Origin: Prauserella endophytica
Lineage (GTDB): Bacteria; Actinomycetota; Actinomycetes; Mycobacteriales; Pseudonocardiaceae
Length of the DNA stretch: 64,000 nucleotides
Direction of reading: 5' to 3'
NCBI RefSeq assembly: GCF_005146945.1
Contig: NZ_SWMS01000001.1
Location: forward strand, 434,001 to 498,000
Part shown: one piece after another, positions 1 through 7,768 of the stretch
How the letters are laid out: each line of letters opens with the position of its first letter
Position numbering within the stretch: position 1 is the first letter of the stretch
Translations under genes and position numbers: made by a program
The notes under the pieces: model-generated
What the model was told of the DNA's origin: nothing
The model's input: only the letters and a program-made list of their open reading frames with translations
Database searches by the model: none

Positions 1-393
1 GTCTGCTCGGGCCTGACCGGGCACACCGAGGCGGTGCTCGTGGTCTACGACCCCGCGCAGGTGTCCTACCAGCAGCTGCTCAAGGTGTTCTGGGAGGGCC
101 ATGACCCGACCCAGGGCATGCGTCAGGGCAACGACCTCGGCACCCAGTACCGCTCGGCGGTCTACTACGCCGACGACACCCAGCGCCAGGAGGCCGAGGC
201 GTCGCGCGAGGCGTTCCAGTCGGCCCTGCGTGCGGCGGGCCATGGGGAGATCACGACAGAGTTGGGCCCGCTCGGTGAGTTCTACTACGCCGAGGACTAC
301 CACCAGCAGTACCTGCACAAGGTGCCGAACGGCTACTGCGGCCTCGGCGGCACGGGCGTCTCCTGCCCGGTGGGGCTGGGCGTCGGCGAGTAG
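1..393 (+). CDS. msrA: Peptide-methionine (S)-S-oxide reductase MsrA, 3' part
   Basis: The reading frame is open from the first base, so the 5' end, including the GCFW catalytic cysteine region, lies outside the window. The 130 visible residues hold family landmarks: HTEAV near the start, [25 protein letters not shown], and a C-terminal YHQQYL region ending in [13 protein letters not shown], which carries the resolving-type cysteines. The enzyme reduces methionine-S-sulfoxide in oxidised proteins, using thioredoxin or a thiol equivalent in the cytoplasm. The match to the MsrA family is clear; only the truncation limits the description. Confidence 0.93.
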   Translation, partial: VCSGLTGHTEAVLVVYDPAQVSYQQLLKVFWEGHDPTQGMRQGNDLGTQYRSAVYYADDTQRQEAEASREAFQSALRAAGHGEITTELGPLGEFYYAEDYHQQYLHKVPNGYCGLGGTGVSCPVGLGVGE

Positions 394-603
394 CGGGGCT
401 GCGGTGACCGGCGGCTGGGGCGATTGCGGGCTGGTCGGCGTGTCGGATCCGAGCGGTTTGGCGGGCGACCGTGGTCCGGTCGCGCTCCACAGGGTGCGGG
501 ACGAGCCGGATCGGCAGACCGCGCGGCGGTGCGGTCGGTGGTCACCTGGCGTCGCGTACCGAGCTCGACCAGGATCTGATCGAGGAGGATGTGAACGGCT
601 TCC

Positions 604-1221
604 TCACCGAGGCGGGCATCGGCTCGTTGACGGGTCTCCGGCGCCCGCCAGGATGCCGTCGAGTAGGTACGTGGTGCGGCGGTCGTAGTCGTCCCGCCGC
701 GGGCGCGTTCCATGCTTGAGGGCGAGTGCGTTGTCGTGGAGCAGTGCCTGCAGGTCGTCGGCCGTCAGCTCGGGCCGCAGTGCGCCGGAGGCCCGGCCTG
801 CCGCGATGAGTTCCTCGTTCATCTCGGTGCCGACCCGGCAGATCTCCATGAGGCTCGGCGAGTCGGGGTAGGTCTGCAGCATGGTGTCGACGACGGCGGG
901 CTGGCGGTACTGCAGGTCGCGGATTGCGGTGACGTAGTACGCCAGCCGTTGCCCGGCGTCGGCGATGGACCGGGTGCGGTCGATGATGGCGTGCAGCTCG
1001 GCTGCGACGACCTCTTCGATGACGGCTTCGATGAGGCCGATCCGGCCGCCGAAGCGGTTGAAGATCGTGCCCTTGCTCACCCCGGCCACCTCGGCGACCT
1101 CTTCCAGTGGCACCGAGAGACCACGGCCCTGGAAGGCGCCGATCGCCGCACGGCGGATCTGCTCGGCGTTGCGCTTGGCGTCGGCGCGCAGCCGAGGCTC
1201 GGAAGGTGCCGCATCCGCCAT
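604..1221 (-). CDS. TetR/AcrR-family transcriptional repressor
   Basis: A 205-residue protein with an N-terminal TetR helix-turn-helix around residues 20-60 (VPLEEVAEVAGVSKGTIFNRFGG) and a divergent ligand-binding C-terminal domain, which is the normal TetR layout and length. I chose ATG 1221 because a GGGAG sequence lies upstream of it; GTG 1233 is possible but too close to that site. It is divergent from the NmrA-type reductase gene at 1375. The spacer carries two matching palindromes, so autorepression and control of the reductase are likely. The ligand is unknown. Confidence 0.9.
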   Translation of the reverse strand: MADAAPSEPRLRADAKRNAEQIRRAAIGAFQGRGLSVPLEEVAEVAGVSKGTIFNRFGGRIGLIEAVIEEVVAAELHAIIDRTRSIADAGQRLAYYVTAIRDLQYRQPAVVDTMLQTYPDSPSLMEICRVGTEMNEELIAAGRASGALRPELTADDLQALLHDNALALKHGTRPRRDDYDRRTTYLLDGILAGAGDPSTSRCPPR

Positions 1222-1250
1222 CGTCTGCACCACTCCCGCCTCGCCACCGT

Positions 1251-1273
1251 AATTTGACTTCGTGAGTCAGTTT
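1251..1273. promoter_or_regulatory. Putative TetR operator 1 (imperfect palindrome)
   Basis: The sequence is AATTTGAC-N7-GTCAGTTT, a partial dyad with the same TTGAC-N7-GTCA core and 7-base spacer as the perfect palindrome at 1297-1319. It lies 30 bases upstream of the TetR start codon, where repression of the regulator's own gene would be expected. Confidence 0.6.
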
Positions 1274-1296
1274 ACCTACCGTGGCCAGGGAGCGCT

Positions 1297-1319
1297 AAAT
1301 TGACCTGCCAAGTCAATTT
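1297..1319. promoter_or_regulatory. Putative TetR operator 2 (perfect 8+8 palindrome)
   Basis: AAATTGAC-N7-GTCAATTT is a perfect 8-base inverted repeat and AT-rich against a very GC-rich background. It lies between the divergent TetR and reductase genes, 46 bp after operator 1. A size of about 23 bp with dyad symmetry is typical for TetR dimers. Confidence 0.7.
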
Positions 1320-1374
1320 ATGGGGAACGCCGTTTGCCAGGTCGGATGCGGGTACGCAGGGAAAGGCCGCAAGC

Positions 1375-2229
1375 ATGATCGTTGTCACCGGGGCCACCGG
1401 GGGTTTGGGCGGGGCCACCGTCGAGCACCTCCTCAAGCGCATGCCCGCCGACCGGATCGGCGTCAGCGTCCGTGATGTCTCCAAGGCGCAGCACCTCGCC
1501 GACCGCGGTGTCCGCGTGCGGCAAGGTTCGTATGAGGACCCGGCCGCATTGCGAAAGTCGTTCGCCGGTGCCGAGCAGGTGCTTCTGGTGTCCGGCAACG
1601 ATCCGTCGGCCGATCTGGTCAGCCTGCATCGCAACGCCATCGAGGCGGCCGTCGCGGCCGGTGTCCGCCGGATCCTCTACACGAGTCAGCAGGGCGCTGT
1701 TCCCGGCAACCCGTACCCGCCGTCAGCCCTTCACGTCGCCACCGAGGCGATCCTCGCCGAGTCACCCGTCGCCTGGACGGCGCTCCGCAACGGCGCCTAC
1801 GGCCCGCTCGACCAGGTGCTCGGCCCGTGGCAGGAGACCGGAGAGATCGCCCAGCCTGCGGACGGTCCCGTCCCGTATACCGACCGGGACGACATCGCGG
1901 AGGCCACGGCGGTCATCCTCACAGGTGACCGAACCTTGGACGGCCCCGTCGACCTCACCGCGCCGACCGCCGTCACCTTCGCCGATGTCGCCGGGATCGC
2001 CTCTGCTCTCACCGGCCGCCCGATCACGCGCGTCGTGCCCGGCGACGAACAGTGGGTCGCCGACCGGATCGCACGCGGTGCCCCGGAGCAGCTGGCCCGA
2101 CTCCTGCTCAGCTTTTATCGGGCCAGCCGAGCCAACTACTTCGCGGAGGCCAGTCCGCTGCTGGCCGAACTCCTCGGCCGCGAACCCGCCAGCGTCGCCA
2201 ACCGGCTCGCAGCCGACATCACCGCCTGA
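1375..2229 (+). CDS. NmrA/QOR2-like NAD(P)-binding oxidoreductase
   Basis: A 284-residue single-domain Rossmann protein. It opens with the nucleotide-binding strand MIVVTGATGGLGGATVEHLL (TGxxGxxG), has the conserved VRRILYTSQQGA segment near residue 100 and WTALRNGAYG further on, as in NmrA-like quinone oxidoreductases such as E. coli YtfG. The likely role is NAD(P)H-dependent reduction of a quinone or other electrophile; the substrate cannot be read. ATG 1375 follows an AGGGAAAGG ribosome site and replaces an upstream TTG whose extension is not family-like. It is probably repressed by the divergent TetR protein. Confidence 0.88.
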   Translation: MIVVTGATGGLGGATVEHLLKRMPADRIGVSVRDVSKAQHLADRGVRVRQGSYEDPAALRKSFAGAEQVLLVSGNDPSADLVSLHRNAIEAAVAAGVRRILYTSQQGAVPGNPYPPSALHVATEAILAESPVAWTALRNGAYGPLDQVLGPWQETGEIAQPADGPVPYTDRDDIAEATAVILTGDRTLDGPVDLTAPTAVTFADVAGIASALTGRPITRVVPGDEQWVADRIARGAPEQLARLLLSFYRASRANYFAEASPLLAELLGREPASVANRLAADITA

Positions 2230-2268
2230 AGCGCTTCGCCGAACAGCGGTTGGGGTTGGGGCTCGGGC

Positions 2269-2874
2269 TCAGCTGAAGGTCACGTCCGAGCACGCGTAGA
2301 AGGCGTTCGCCGTGTCGGCGACGTCCCAGACCGCCAGCACCATGTGGTGGCCCGACTTGCCCGCCGGCAGCCGGCCCGTGTGGTTGACCGTGGTCGGCGG
2401 GCGCTGGCCGCCGAAGTCGACCGTCAGGAACGGCTCCGGTTCGAGCTGGGCGCGCGTGAGCGGCTGACCCGGATCCCAGCCGTTCTTGGTCACGAAGTAG
2501 CGGAACGACGACGTGGCGTGCGGGACCTTGAGCGTCCACTCGAACTCGAAGTTCTGTCCGCTCGGCATCGGCGTTCGCGGCCACGGTTTCGCCTGATCGT
2601 CGAGCTGGGCGAACTGGTCGTTGCCGCCGGCGCAGATCATGCCGTCGGCGGGACCCGCCGAGGGGAAGCCCTTCGGGCCCTCCACGCTCTGCGGCTCCCA
2701 CTGGATCGGACCACAGTCGCTCACCGCGCCCTGCTGGCAGTGCAGTGAGCGACTCGGCGGGTTCTGCGTGTAACCGTGACCAGACGCGCTGGGCGCCAGA
2801 GCGACGGAGGCGCCGAGCGGAATCAGGCTCAGTGCGGCGATCGCCGCCGCGCGGCGGGTGCGGGTGCCGGACAT
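2269..2874 (-). CDS. Secreted AA10 lytic polysaccharide monooxygenase (chitin-binding protein)
   Basis: A 201-residue copper enzyme that oxidatively cleaves crystalline chitin or cellulose outside the cell. A signal peptide (RTRR, then a hydrophobic stretch) ends in ASG, so that His33 (HGY) becomes the mature N-terminus, as the AA10 family requires. The second copper ligand is His165 (TVNHTG). The AVWDVADTANAF signature supplies the axial Phe192. There is no extra carbohydrate-binding module, so this is a single-domain enzyme. Two DasR-like sites lie upstream, which fits N-acetylglucosamine-controlled chitin use. Chitin is the likeliest substrate by sequence type, but cellulose is not excluded. 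Confidence 0.95.
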   Translation of the reverse strand: MSGTRTRRAAAIAALSLIPLGASVALAPSASGHGYTQNPPSRSLHCQQGAVSDCGPIQWEPQSVEGPKGFPSAGPADGMICAGGNDQFAQLDDQAKPWPRTPMPSGQNFEFEWTLKVPHATSSFRYFVTKNGWDPGQPLTRAQLEPEPFLTVDFGGQRPPTTVNHTGRLPAGKSGHHMVLAVWDVADTANAFYACSDVTFS

Positions 2875-2926
2875 CGTCCTCTCCTCTCACCGGAAGCGAT
2901 GTGGGCGATTTTCCCTCAGGTCGCAG

Positions 2927-2942
2927 ATTGGTGTAGACCACT
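2927..2942. promoter_or_regulatory. DasR-responsive element (dre)-like site 1
   Basis: ATTGGTGTAGACCACT differs from the Streptomyces dre consensus (A[C/T]TGGTCTAGACCA[G/C]T) only at the G in position 7. It lies 53 bp upstream of the AA10 monooxygenase start codon. DasR is the GntR-family repressor of chitin and N-acetylglucosamine genes. Confidence 0.65.
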
Positions 2943-2977
2943 AACCGGAGCAAAGGGGAGACGCGAGGCTTCGGCAG

Positions 2978-2993
2978 ATTGGTCCATACCAAG
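2978..2993. promoter_or_regulatory. dre-like site 2 (weaker)
   Basis: ATTGGTCCATACCAAG keeps the TTGGT...ACCAA dyad and 12 of 16 positions of the dre consensus, 51 bp from site 1. It is weaker than the first site but on the same promoter. Confidence 0.4.
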
Positions 2994-3033
2994 TGCGAAT
3001 GGAGCAGTCCATTGGCCGGGCCGGGGCAACAAA

Positions 3034-3059
3034 AAAGCTCCCCCGCGCGGGGGAGCTTT
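3034..3059 (-). terminator. Rho-independent terminator of tRNA-Gly
   Basis: A perfect 26-base palindrome, AAAGCTCCCCCGCG followed by its complement, directly downstream of the tRNA on the minus strand. On that strand it is followed by a run of T residues (A-run at 3031-3036). This is the clearest intrinsic terminator in the window. Confidence 0.85.
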
Positions 3060-3070
3060 GAAAGAGTGAG

Positions 3071-3143
3071 AGCGGACGACGGGACTCGAACCCGCGACCC
3101 TCACCTTGGCAAGGTGATGCGCTACCAACTGCGCTACGTCCGC
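3071..3143 (-). tRNA. tRNA-Gly (anticodon GCC)
   Basis: The 7-bp acceptor stem GCGGACG/CGTCCGC, D-arm AGCGCAGTTGGTAGCGC, anticodon stem-loop TCACC-TTGCCAA-GGTGA and T-arm GCGGGTTCGAGTCCCGT all pair. The anticodon at loop positions 3-5 is GCC. The 3' CCA is not encoded. The length of 73 with a T discriminator is usual for bacterial tRNA-Gly. Confidence 0.97.
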
Positions 3144-3334
3144 CTGCACCGCTTTCCGGTGGTGCCCGCACAGTCTATACCGACCCCGATCCGGGGTTGC
3201 GAGGCACCCGCCCATGCCTGAATGTGGGCATTTGGTCACGTCCGTAGTACAAGGGGTGACGGCGCTGCCGTGGCTCCGTATGGTGTTCAACGTTCAACCG
3301 AAAGGGCTACGGCCCAGAGGGGGTGCCTGGCTGG

Positions 3335-4960
3335 ATGGACCGTGCGGTTTCCGGATCCGATGAGCCGGCACTGCTCGCCCGACTGCGTTTCGGCGAGGAT
3401 GCCGCGTTCGGCGAGCTGTTCGAGCTCCATGCGGCCGCCGTGCGCAGGCTCGCCCGTGGTCTGGCCTCCGACGCGTCGGAAGCCGAGGACATCACCGCCG
3501 AGACCTTCTTCCGGGTGCTGCAGGCCGTGCGCAGGGGCAACGGCCCCCGCGACAACGTCCGCGCGTACCTGCTGACCGTCGCGCGCCGCGTGTCGTGGGA
3601 GTGGCACGGGGCCCGCCGCGACGTCCCGGTGACCGACGACGAGCTGACCAGCCGGGCCGGCGCAGGCGCCGATTCCCAGAACCGCACCGCCGAGGCGACG
3701 CTCATCACGCGCGCGTTCTCCACCCTCCCGGAACGCTGGAAAACCGTGCTGTGGCAGACCGAGGTCGAGGGCGTTCAGCCCGCCAACGCCGCCGCGCACT
3801 TCGGCCTGAGCCCCAACGCCACCGCCGCGCTCGCGCGCAGGGCCCGGCTCGGCCTGCGCGCCGCGTACCTGCAGGCCCACCTCGCGGTCAACCGGAGCTC
3901 CGACGGCTGCCGCACGGTGATGGAGAAGCTCGGCGGCTACACCGCGGGCAGCGTCACCGGTTCCGAGGCCCGCAAGATCAAGACTCATCTCGGCACCTGC
4001 TCGTCGTGCCGGTCGACCCACGACGAGCTCATGGAGGTGTGCTCGTCGCTGCGGGCGCACGCCGGCGTCATCGTGCTGCTGGTGCCCGGCGTCGGCCTCG
4101 CCGTCAGCGCCGGGTCGGGCGCGGGCACGGTCGGCGGGGTGAGCGCCGTCAGCGGCGCGGCGGGCACCATCGCGAGCGGGGCCGGTGGCGGCATCGGCGG
4201 CTCCGCGCTCGCCGCGGTCGGCGCCAACGTCAAGCTCGGGATCGCGCTCGCCTCGACGGCCGCGATCGGCGCGGTCGGGGTCGCGGCGGGCCCGGTCGAC
4301 GACGGGATGCAGGACCCGATCGGGTTGCCGAGCGACGGCAACGCCGTCGAGCTGCAGATCGCGGAGTCCACTTCGGATCCCCTTTCGCCGCTGCCGTCGA
4401 CCGAGCCGGGCAGCCGGTCCTCCGACCCCGGCGCTCATCAGCAGGGCAGGCCGGAAGCCGGGCCCGTCCTCCGGGAGGTGGAGCCGGTCGGTCACCAGGG
4501 CGTCACGGAGTACTCGTTGCCTCCCGGCGCGGAGATCGCGAGCGAGGCCAGCCAAGGTCGGTCGCGGGGCAAGAGCACGGAGCTGCCCGGCACCCACGTT
4601 CCGCCGGGGCAGGCGAAGGACAAGCCTCGCAGCGACCTGCCCGGACAGCCCCGGTCCACCACCGGCACGCCGCTGTCCACCACCGAGACGTCCGGTCCTG
4701 GCTCGTCGAAGCCGGAGAAGCCCGCCAAGCCGGAGAAACCCTCGAAGACCGAGCCGCCTTCGAAGACCGAGCCGCCTTCGAGGTCGTCGGGACACTCGAC
4801 GTCGCCCGGGCTCACCACGTCGCCGCCTGAGTCGACCACGACACCATCCGGGACCATGCCGTCCTGCCCGAGCGGACCGCCGGCCTGGGCGCCCGCCAAC
4901 GGTCACCACCACTGGGCGTGTGAACGACAGCAGCCGGAAGCGGGCTTCCCGCGCGGCTGA
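3335..4960 (+). CDS. ECF sigma factor with fused zinc-finger and Pro/Ser-rich extension
   Basis: A 541-residue protein. Residues 1-170 are a group-4 sigma-70 factor: region 2 (ALLARLRFGEDAAFGELF ... SEAEDITAETFFRVLQAV) and region 4 (LPERWKTVLWQTEVEG, then an HTH). It continues into a zinc-finger anti-sigma-like segment with H-x3-C-x2-C (HLGTCSSC, around residue 218), two glycine/alanine-rich hydrophobic stretches (about 250-330) that may cross the membrane, and a long low-complexity tail with KPEKPxK and TEPPSK repeats. It thus seems to carry sigma and regulatory parts on one chain, as in ECF groups with large C-terminal extensions. GTG 3323 is the alternative start; ATG 3335 fits the AGAGGGGG site better. 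Confidence 0.88.
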   Translation: MDRAVSGSDEPALLARLRFGEDAAFGELFELHAAAVRRLARGLASDASEAEDITAETFFRVLQAVRRGNGPRDNVRAYLLTVARRVSWEWHGARRDVPVTDDELTSRAGAGADSQNRTAEATLITRAFSTLPERWKTVLWQTEVEGVQPANAAAHFGLSPNATAALARRARLGLRAAYLQAHLAVNRSSDGCRTVMEKLGGYTAGSVTGSEARKIKTHLGTCSSCRSTHDELMEVCSSLRAHAGVIVLLVPGVGLAVSAGSGAGTVGGVSAVSGAAGTIASGAGGGIGGSALAAVGANVKLGIALASTAAIGAVGVAAGPVDDGMQDPIGLPSDGNAVELQIAESTSDPLSPLPSTEPGSRSSDPGAHQQGRPEAGPVLREVEPVGHQGVTEYSLPPGAEIASEASQGRSRGKSTELPGTHVPPGQAKDKPRSDLPGQPRSTTGTPLSTTETSGPGSSKPEKPAKPEKPSKTEPPSKTEPPSRSSGHSTSPGLTTSPPESTTTPSGTMPSCPSGPPAWAPANGHHHWACERQQPEAGFPRG

Positions 4961-5014
4961 AGATCACGGTAACGTCTCAGAGGAACGTGCTCGGGCGGGC
5001 TTGCGGAGGAAGCG

Positions 5015-5455
5015 ATGAACCGGCTGGTCCGGGGTTCTGACGGCCGGGAATGGATCATTCGCGGCCAGATGGAGTGGCGGCGCCCCGCCACGGCCGACGA
5101 CTTCGAACACGACGTCGCCGCGAGCTACGCGCCCGGCGTCGTCATGGCGGCGGTGGCCGTCGCGCTCGCCGTCGTGCTCGTGGTGTGGATGCCCGACGAC
5201 GTCCGGGTGCCCTCCTGGGTGCCGCTGGCCGTCGTGCTGGTCGCCCTGTTCTTCCCCCTGCGCTGGGTGCTGCGCAGGCCGTGGACGGTCGTCGCCGAAA
5301 CCGAGGGCGACGTCACCGGCGAGCGGCCCTCCGAGCGCTGGGTCGGCACCATCCGGGGGATCTTCACCGTGCGCGGCGAGATCAACCGGGTCGCCAAGTC
5401 CATCGCCCGGCACGACCTGCCGGATTTCGAGGGGCCGCTGCACCCCGTCGAGTAG
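5015..5455 (+). CDS. Conserved actinobacterial membrane protein, function unknown
   Basis: A 146-residue protein with two adjacent membrane segments (about 40-62 and 67-85) between a charged N-terminal part (WRRPATADDFEHD) and a C-terminal cytoplasmic part (RRPWTVVAETEGDV ... WVGTIRGIF). GGAGGAAGCG precedes the ATG. It lies 13 bp upstream of the Fpg/Nei glycosylase and is probably co-transcribed with it. I do not recognise a named domain; the glycosylase context is not enough to assign a role. Confidence 0.75.
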   Translation: MNRLVRGSDGREWIIRGQMEWRRPATADDFEHDVAASYAPGVVMAAVAVALAVVLVVWMPDDVRVPSWVPLAVVLVALFFPLRWVLRRPWTVVAETEGDVTGERPSERWVGTIRGIFTVRGEINRVAKSIARHDLPDFEGPLHPVE

Positions 5456-5468
5456 CGTGGAGTGAGCC

Positions 5469-6377
5469 ATGCCCGAGTTACCGGAAGTCGAAGCGCTCGC
5501 GTACCACCTGCGGGAGCACGCCGTCGGCCGCACCGTGACGAGGGTGGACGTCGCCTCGCTCAGCGTGCTCAAGACCGTCACCCCGCCGTGGACCGAGCTC
5601 CACGGCCGGGAGATGACCGGCGCGGGCAGGCACGGCAAGCACCTCGACCTCGCCTGCGGCGACCTGCATCTGATCGTGCACCTCGCGCGGGCGGGCTGGC
5701 TGCGCTGGTCCGACTCGCTCTCGCCGGCCCCGCCCAGGCCCGGCGGCAAGAGCCCACTCGCGCTGCGGGTGCATTTGACAAGCACTGCGGCGGGAAGCGC
5801 CTCGGTGGCGGGTGGTGGTGGGCGACGGGAGGGCGGCCCCGGCTTCGACCTGACCGAGGCGGGCACCAAGAAGGGTCTCGCGGTGTGGATCGTGCGGGAC
5901 CCCAAGGAGGTCGACAGCATCGCGCGGCTCGGCCCCGATGCGCTCGACCTCGACCGAGACGGACTGGCGAAGCTGCTGAAGGGCCAGACGGCGCGACTCA
6001 AGACGGTGCTCACCGACCAGCGCGTGCTCGCCGGCATCGGCAACGCCTACTCCGACGAGATCCTGCACACCGCGCGCCTCTCGCCCTACGCGACGCCCGC
6101 GAAGCTCACCGGCGAGGCGATCGACCGGCTCGCCGAGGCCGTCCGCGAGGTGCTCACCGGCGCCGTCGAGCGCTCGGTGGGCCAGGACGCCGCCCGGCTG
6201 AAGGGCGAGAAGCGCTCGGGGCTGCGCGTGCACGCACGTACGGGACTGCCGTGCCCGGTGTGCGGAGACACGGTCCGCGAGGTGTCCTTCGCCGACAAGG
6301 CGTTCCAGTACTGCCCGACGTGCCAGACCGGCGGCAAGCCCCTCGCCGACCGGCGCATGTCCCGGCTGCTCAAGTGA
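5469..6377 (+). CDS. Fpg/Nei-family DNA glycosylase/AP lyase
   Basis: A 302-residue base-excision repair enzyme that removes oxidised bases. The N-terminus MPELPEVEA gives the catalytic Pro2 and Glu3. Lys60 in GRHGKHL matches the conserved lysine. The helix-two-turn-helix carries GIGNAYSDEIL, and the C-terminal zinc finger is CPVCG...YCPTC followed by KPLADRRMSRLLK. Compared with the actinobacterial relatives I know, there is an extra Gly/Ser/Ala-rich stretch of about 22 residues after LALRV (codons near 5774-5842). Which lesion is preferred cannot be read from sequence. Confidence 0.93.
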   Translation: MPELPEVEALAYHLREHAVGRTVTRVDVASLSVLKTVTPPWTELHGREMTGAGRHGKHLDLACGDLHLIVHLARAGWLRWSDSLSPAPPRPGGKSPLALRVHLTSTAAGSASVAGGGGRREGGPGFDLTEAGTKKGLAVWIVRDPKEVDSIARLGPDALDLDRDGLAKLLKGQTARLKTVLTDQRVLAGIGNAYSDEILHTARLSPYATPAKLTGEAIDRLAEAVREVLTGAVERSVGQDAARLKGEKRSGLRVHARTGLPCPVCGDTVREVSFADKAFQYCPTCQTGGKPLADRRMSRLLK

Positions 6378-6475
6378 GTGGCAACGGTGTGTGACAACCC
6401 GCAGTCGCGAATTACGCACAGAAAGTGTACGGCTAACCCTTGCACGGGGGCCGTGGAGCGCAGAGCATTGACGCC

Positions 6476-7759
6476 GTGTCCGGGCTGCTGACCACTCAAG
6501 TCATCCCATGGGGTGTCGCCGTGGTCGCGGTCGTCGTACTGGCTGTCGTTCTCATCAAGAACCGCAAACCGAGCGGCGCCATCGACGACGCCGTCCTCGA
6601 AGCCGTGTACCTGATGTCCAAGGCCCCGCTGGAGCTCCGCGAGGGCCTCGACCAGGCGGTCGCCGACAAGGTCACCACCCGCCTGCTCCAGCTGCTCAAG
6701 TGCATCGCGGTGGGCATCACCGACGGCGAGGGCACGCTGCTCTCCTGGGACGGCGAGGCCAACGACCACTACGTCGACCTCGTCGACACCATCGGCACGG
6801 CGATCCGCAAGCACCGCCGCGAGGTCGTCTCGCACGACAAGATGCCCTGCAACCACCGCGGTACGTGCCGCATGCGCACCGCGGTGATCGTGCCCCTGAT
6901 CGTCGAGGGCAAGACCGACGCCGTGCTGATCGTCGTGGGCCGTACGCGCGGCAAGCGCATCGTGCACATGGCCGACGCCGTCGCCCGGTTCGTCGGCACC
7001 CAGCTCGAGGCGGCCAGGCTCGAGGAGACCAAGCACCAGCTGCACCAGGCCGAGATCAAGGCGCTGCGCGCGCAGATCTCCCCGCACTTCGTCTACAACG
7101 CACTGAACACGATCTCCTCGCTCATCCGGACCGACCCGGAGGAGGCGAGGGAGCTGCTGCAGGACTTCGCCGACTTCACGCGCTACTGCTTTCGCACCGA
7201 GGGCACGTTCACGACGCTGTCCGACGAGCTGCGCAACATCGACCGCTACCTGACGATCGAGAGCGCCCGCTACGGCGGCAGGCTCAACGTGCGGCTCAAG
7301 ATCGCGCCCGAGGTGCAGTCGGTGGTCGTGCCGTTCCTGCTCATCCAGCCGCTCGTCGAGAACGCCGTCAAGCACGGCATCGCCAACAAGCCCGGCGGCG
7401 GCACTGTCACGGTCACCGCGCAGGACTACGGCACCGAGGCCGAGATCAGCGTCGAGGACGACGGCGTCGGCATGGATCCCGAGCTGCTCGACGGCATGCG
7501 CGACTCCCGCAGCAGCGCCCACATCGGCCTGACCGGCATCAACCGCCGCATGAGCCAGGTGTTCGGCAACAAGTACTCGCTGATGGTCGAGACCGCTCCC
7601 GGCGCGGGCATGAAGGTGACCATGCGTGTGCCCAAGTTCGTCAGGGGCGTGCGGCCGGACATGCTCAAGTTCGCCGCCGACGTCCCGGCCCAGCCGGCGA
7701 GGCGCAACGGGTCCACCGCCCGGTCCGCGTTGCCGACCAGCACCCCCAAAGCTGGCTAG
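6476..7759 (+). CDS. LytS-type sensor histidine kinase
   Basis: A 427-residue kinase with one N-terminal membrane segment (residues 8-27), a GAF-like sensory region (about 35-175), and a His-kinase domain of the LytS class with the phospho-acceptor in QISPHFVYNALN (His204). Its ATPase has LVENAVKHGI and DDGVGM. The usual 5TM LytS sensor is absent. The sensory region holds three cysteines, Cys76, Cys125 and Cys131, the last two in CNHRGTC, which could bind metal or sense redox state. It is the partner of the LytTR regulator at 8676. GTG 6476 gives the family-like start SGLLTTQVIPWG; TTG 6440 is an alternative. Confidence 0.9.
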   Translation: MSGLLTTQVIPWGVAVVAVVVLAVVLIKNRKPSGAIDDAVLEAVYLMSKAPLELREGLDQAVADKVTTRLLQLLKCIAVGITDGEGTLLSWDGEANDHYVDLVDTIGTAIRKHRREVVSHDKMPCNHRGTCRMRTAVIVPLIVEGKTDAVLIVVGRTRGKRIVHMADAVARFVGTQLEAARLEETKHQLHQAEIKALRAQISPHFVYNALNTISSLIRTDPEEARELLQDFADFTRYCFRTEGTFTTLSDELRNIDRYLTIESARYGGRLNVRLKIAPEVQSVVVPFLLIQPLVENAVKHGIANKPGGGTVTVTAQDYGTEAEISVEDDGVGMDPELLDGMRDSRSSAHIGLTGINRRMSQVFGNKYSLMVETAPGAGMKVTMRVPKFVRGVRPDMLKFAADVPAQPARRNGSTARSALPTSTPKAG

Positions 7760-7768
7760 TGTGGGGGC

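Noticed and set aside
394-603. 210-bp gap after msrA with short frames on both strands
   Set aside because: No ribosome site, no recognisable protein and overlapping frames only; treated as non-coding.
4740-4790. 18-bp tandem repeat inside the sigma gene
   Set aside because: It encodes the in-frame KTEPPS repeats of the low-complexity tail and is explained by the protein, so it is not a separate element.
3287-4912. 541-codon antisense frame opposite the ECF sigma gene
   Set aside because: Arg/Gly-rich composition typical of shadows in very GC-rich DNA, no domain, no ribosome site, and it runs opposite a clear sigma factor.
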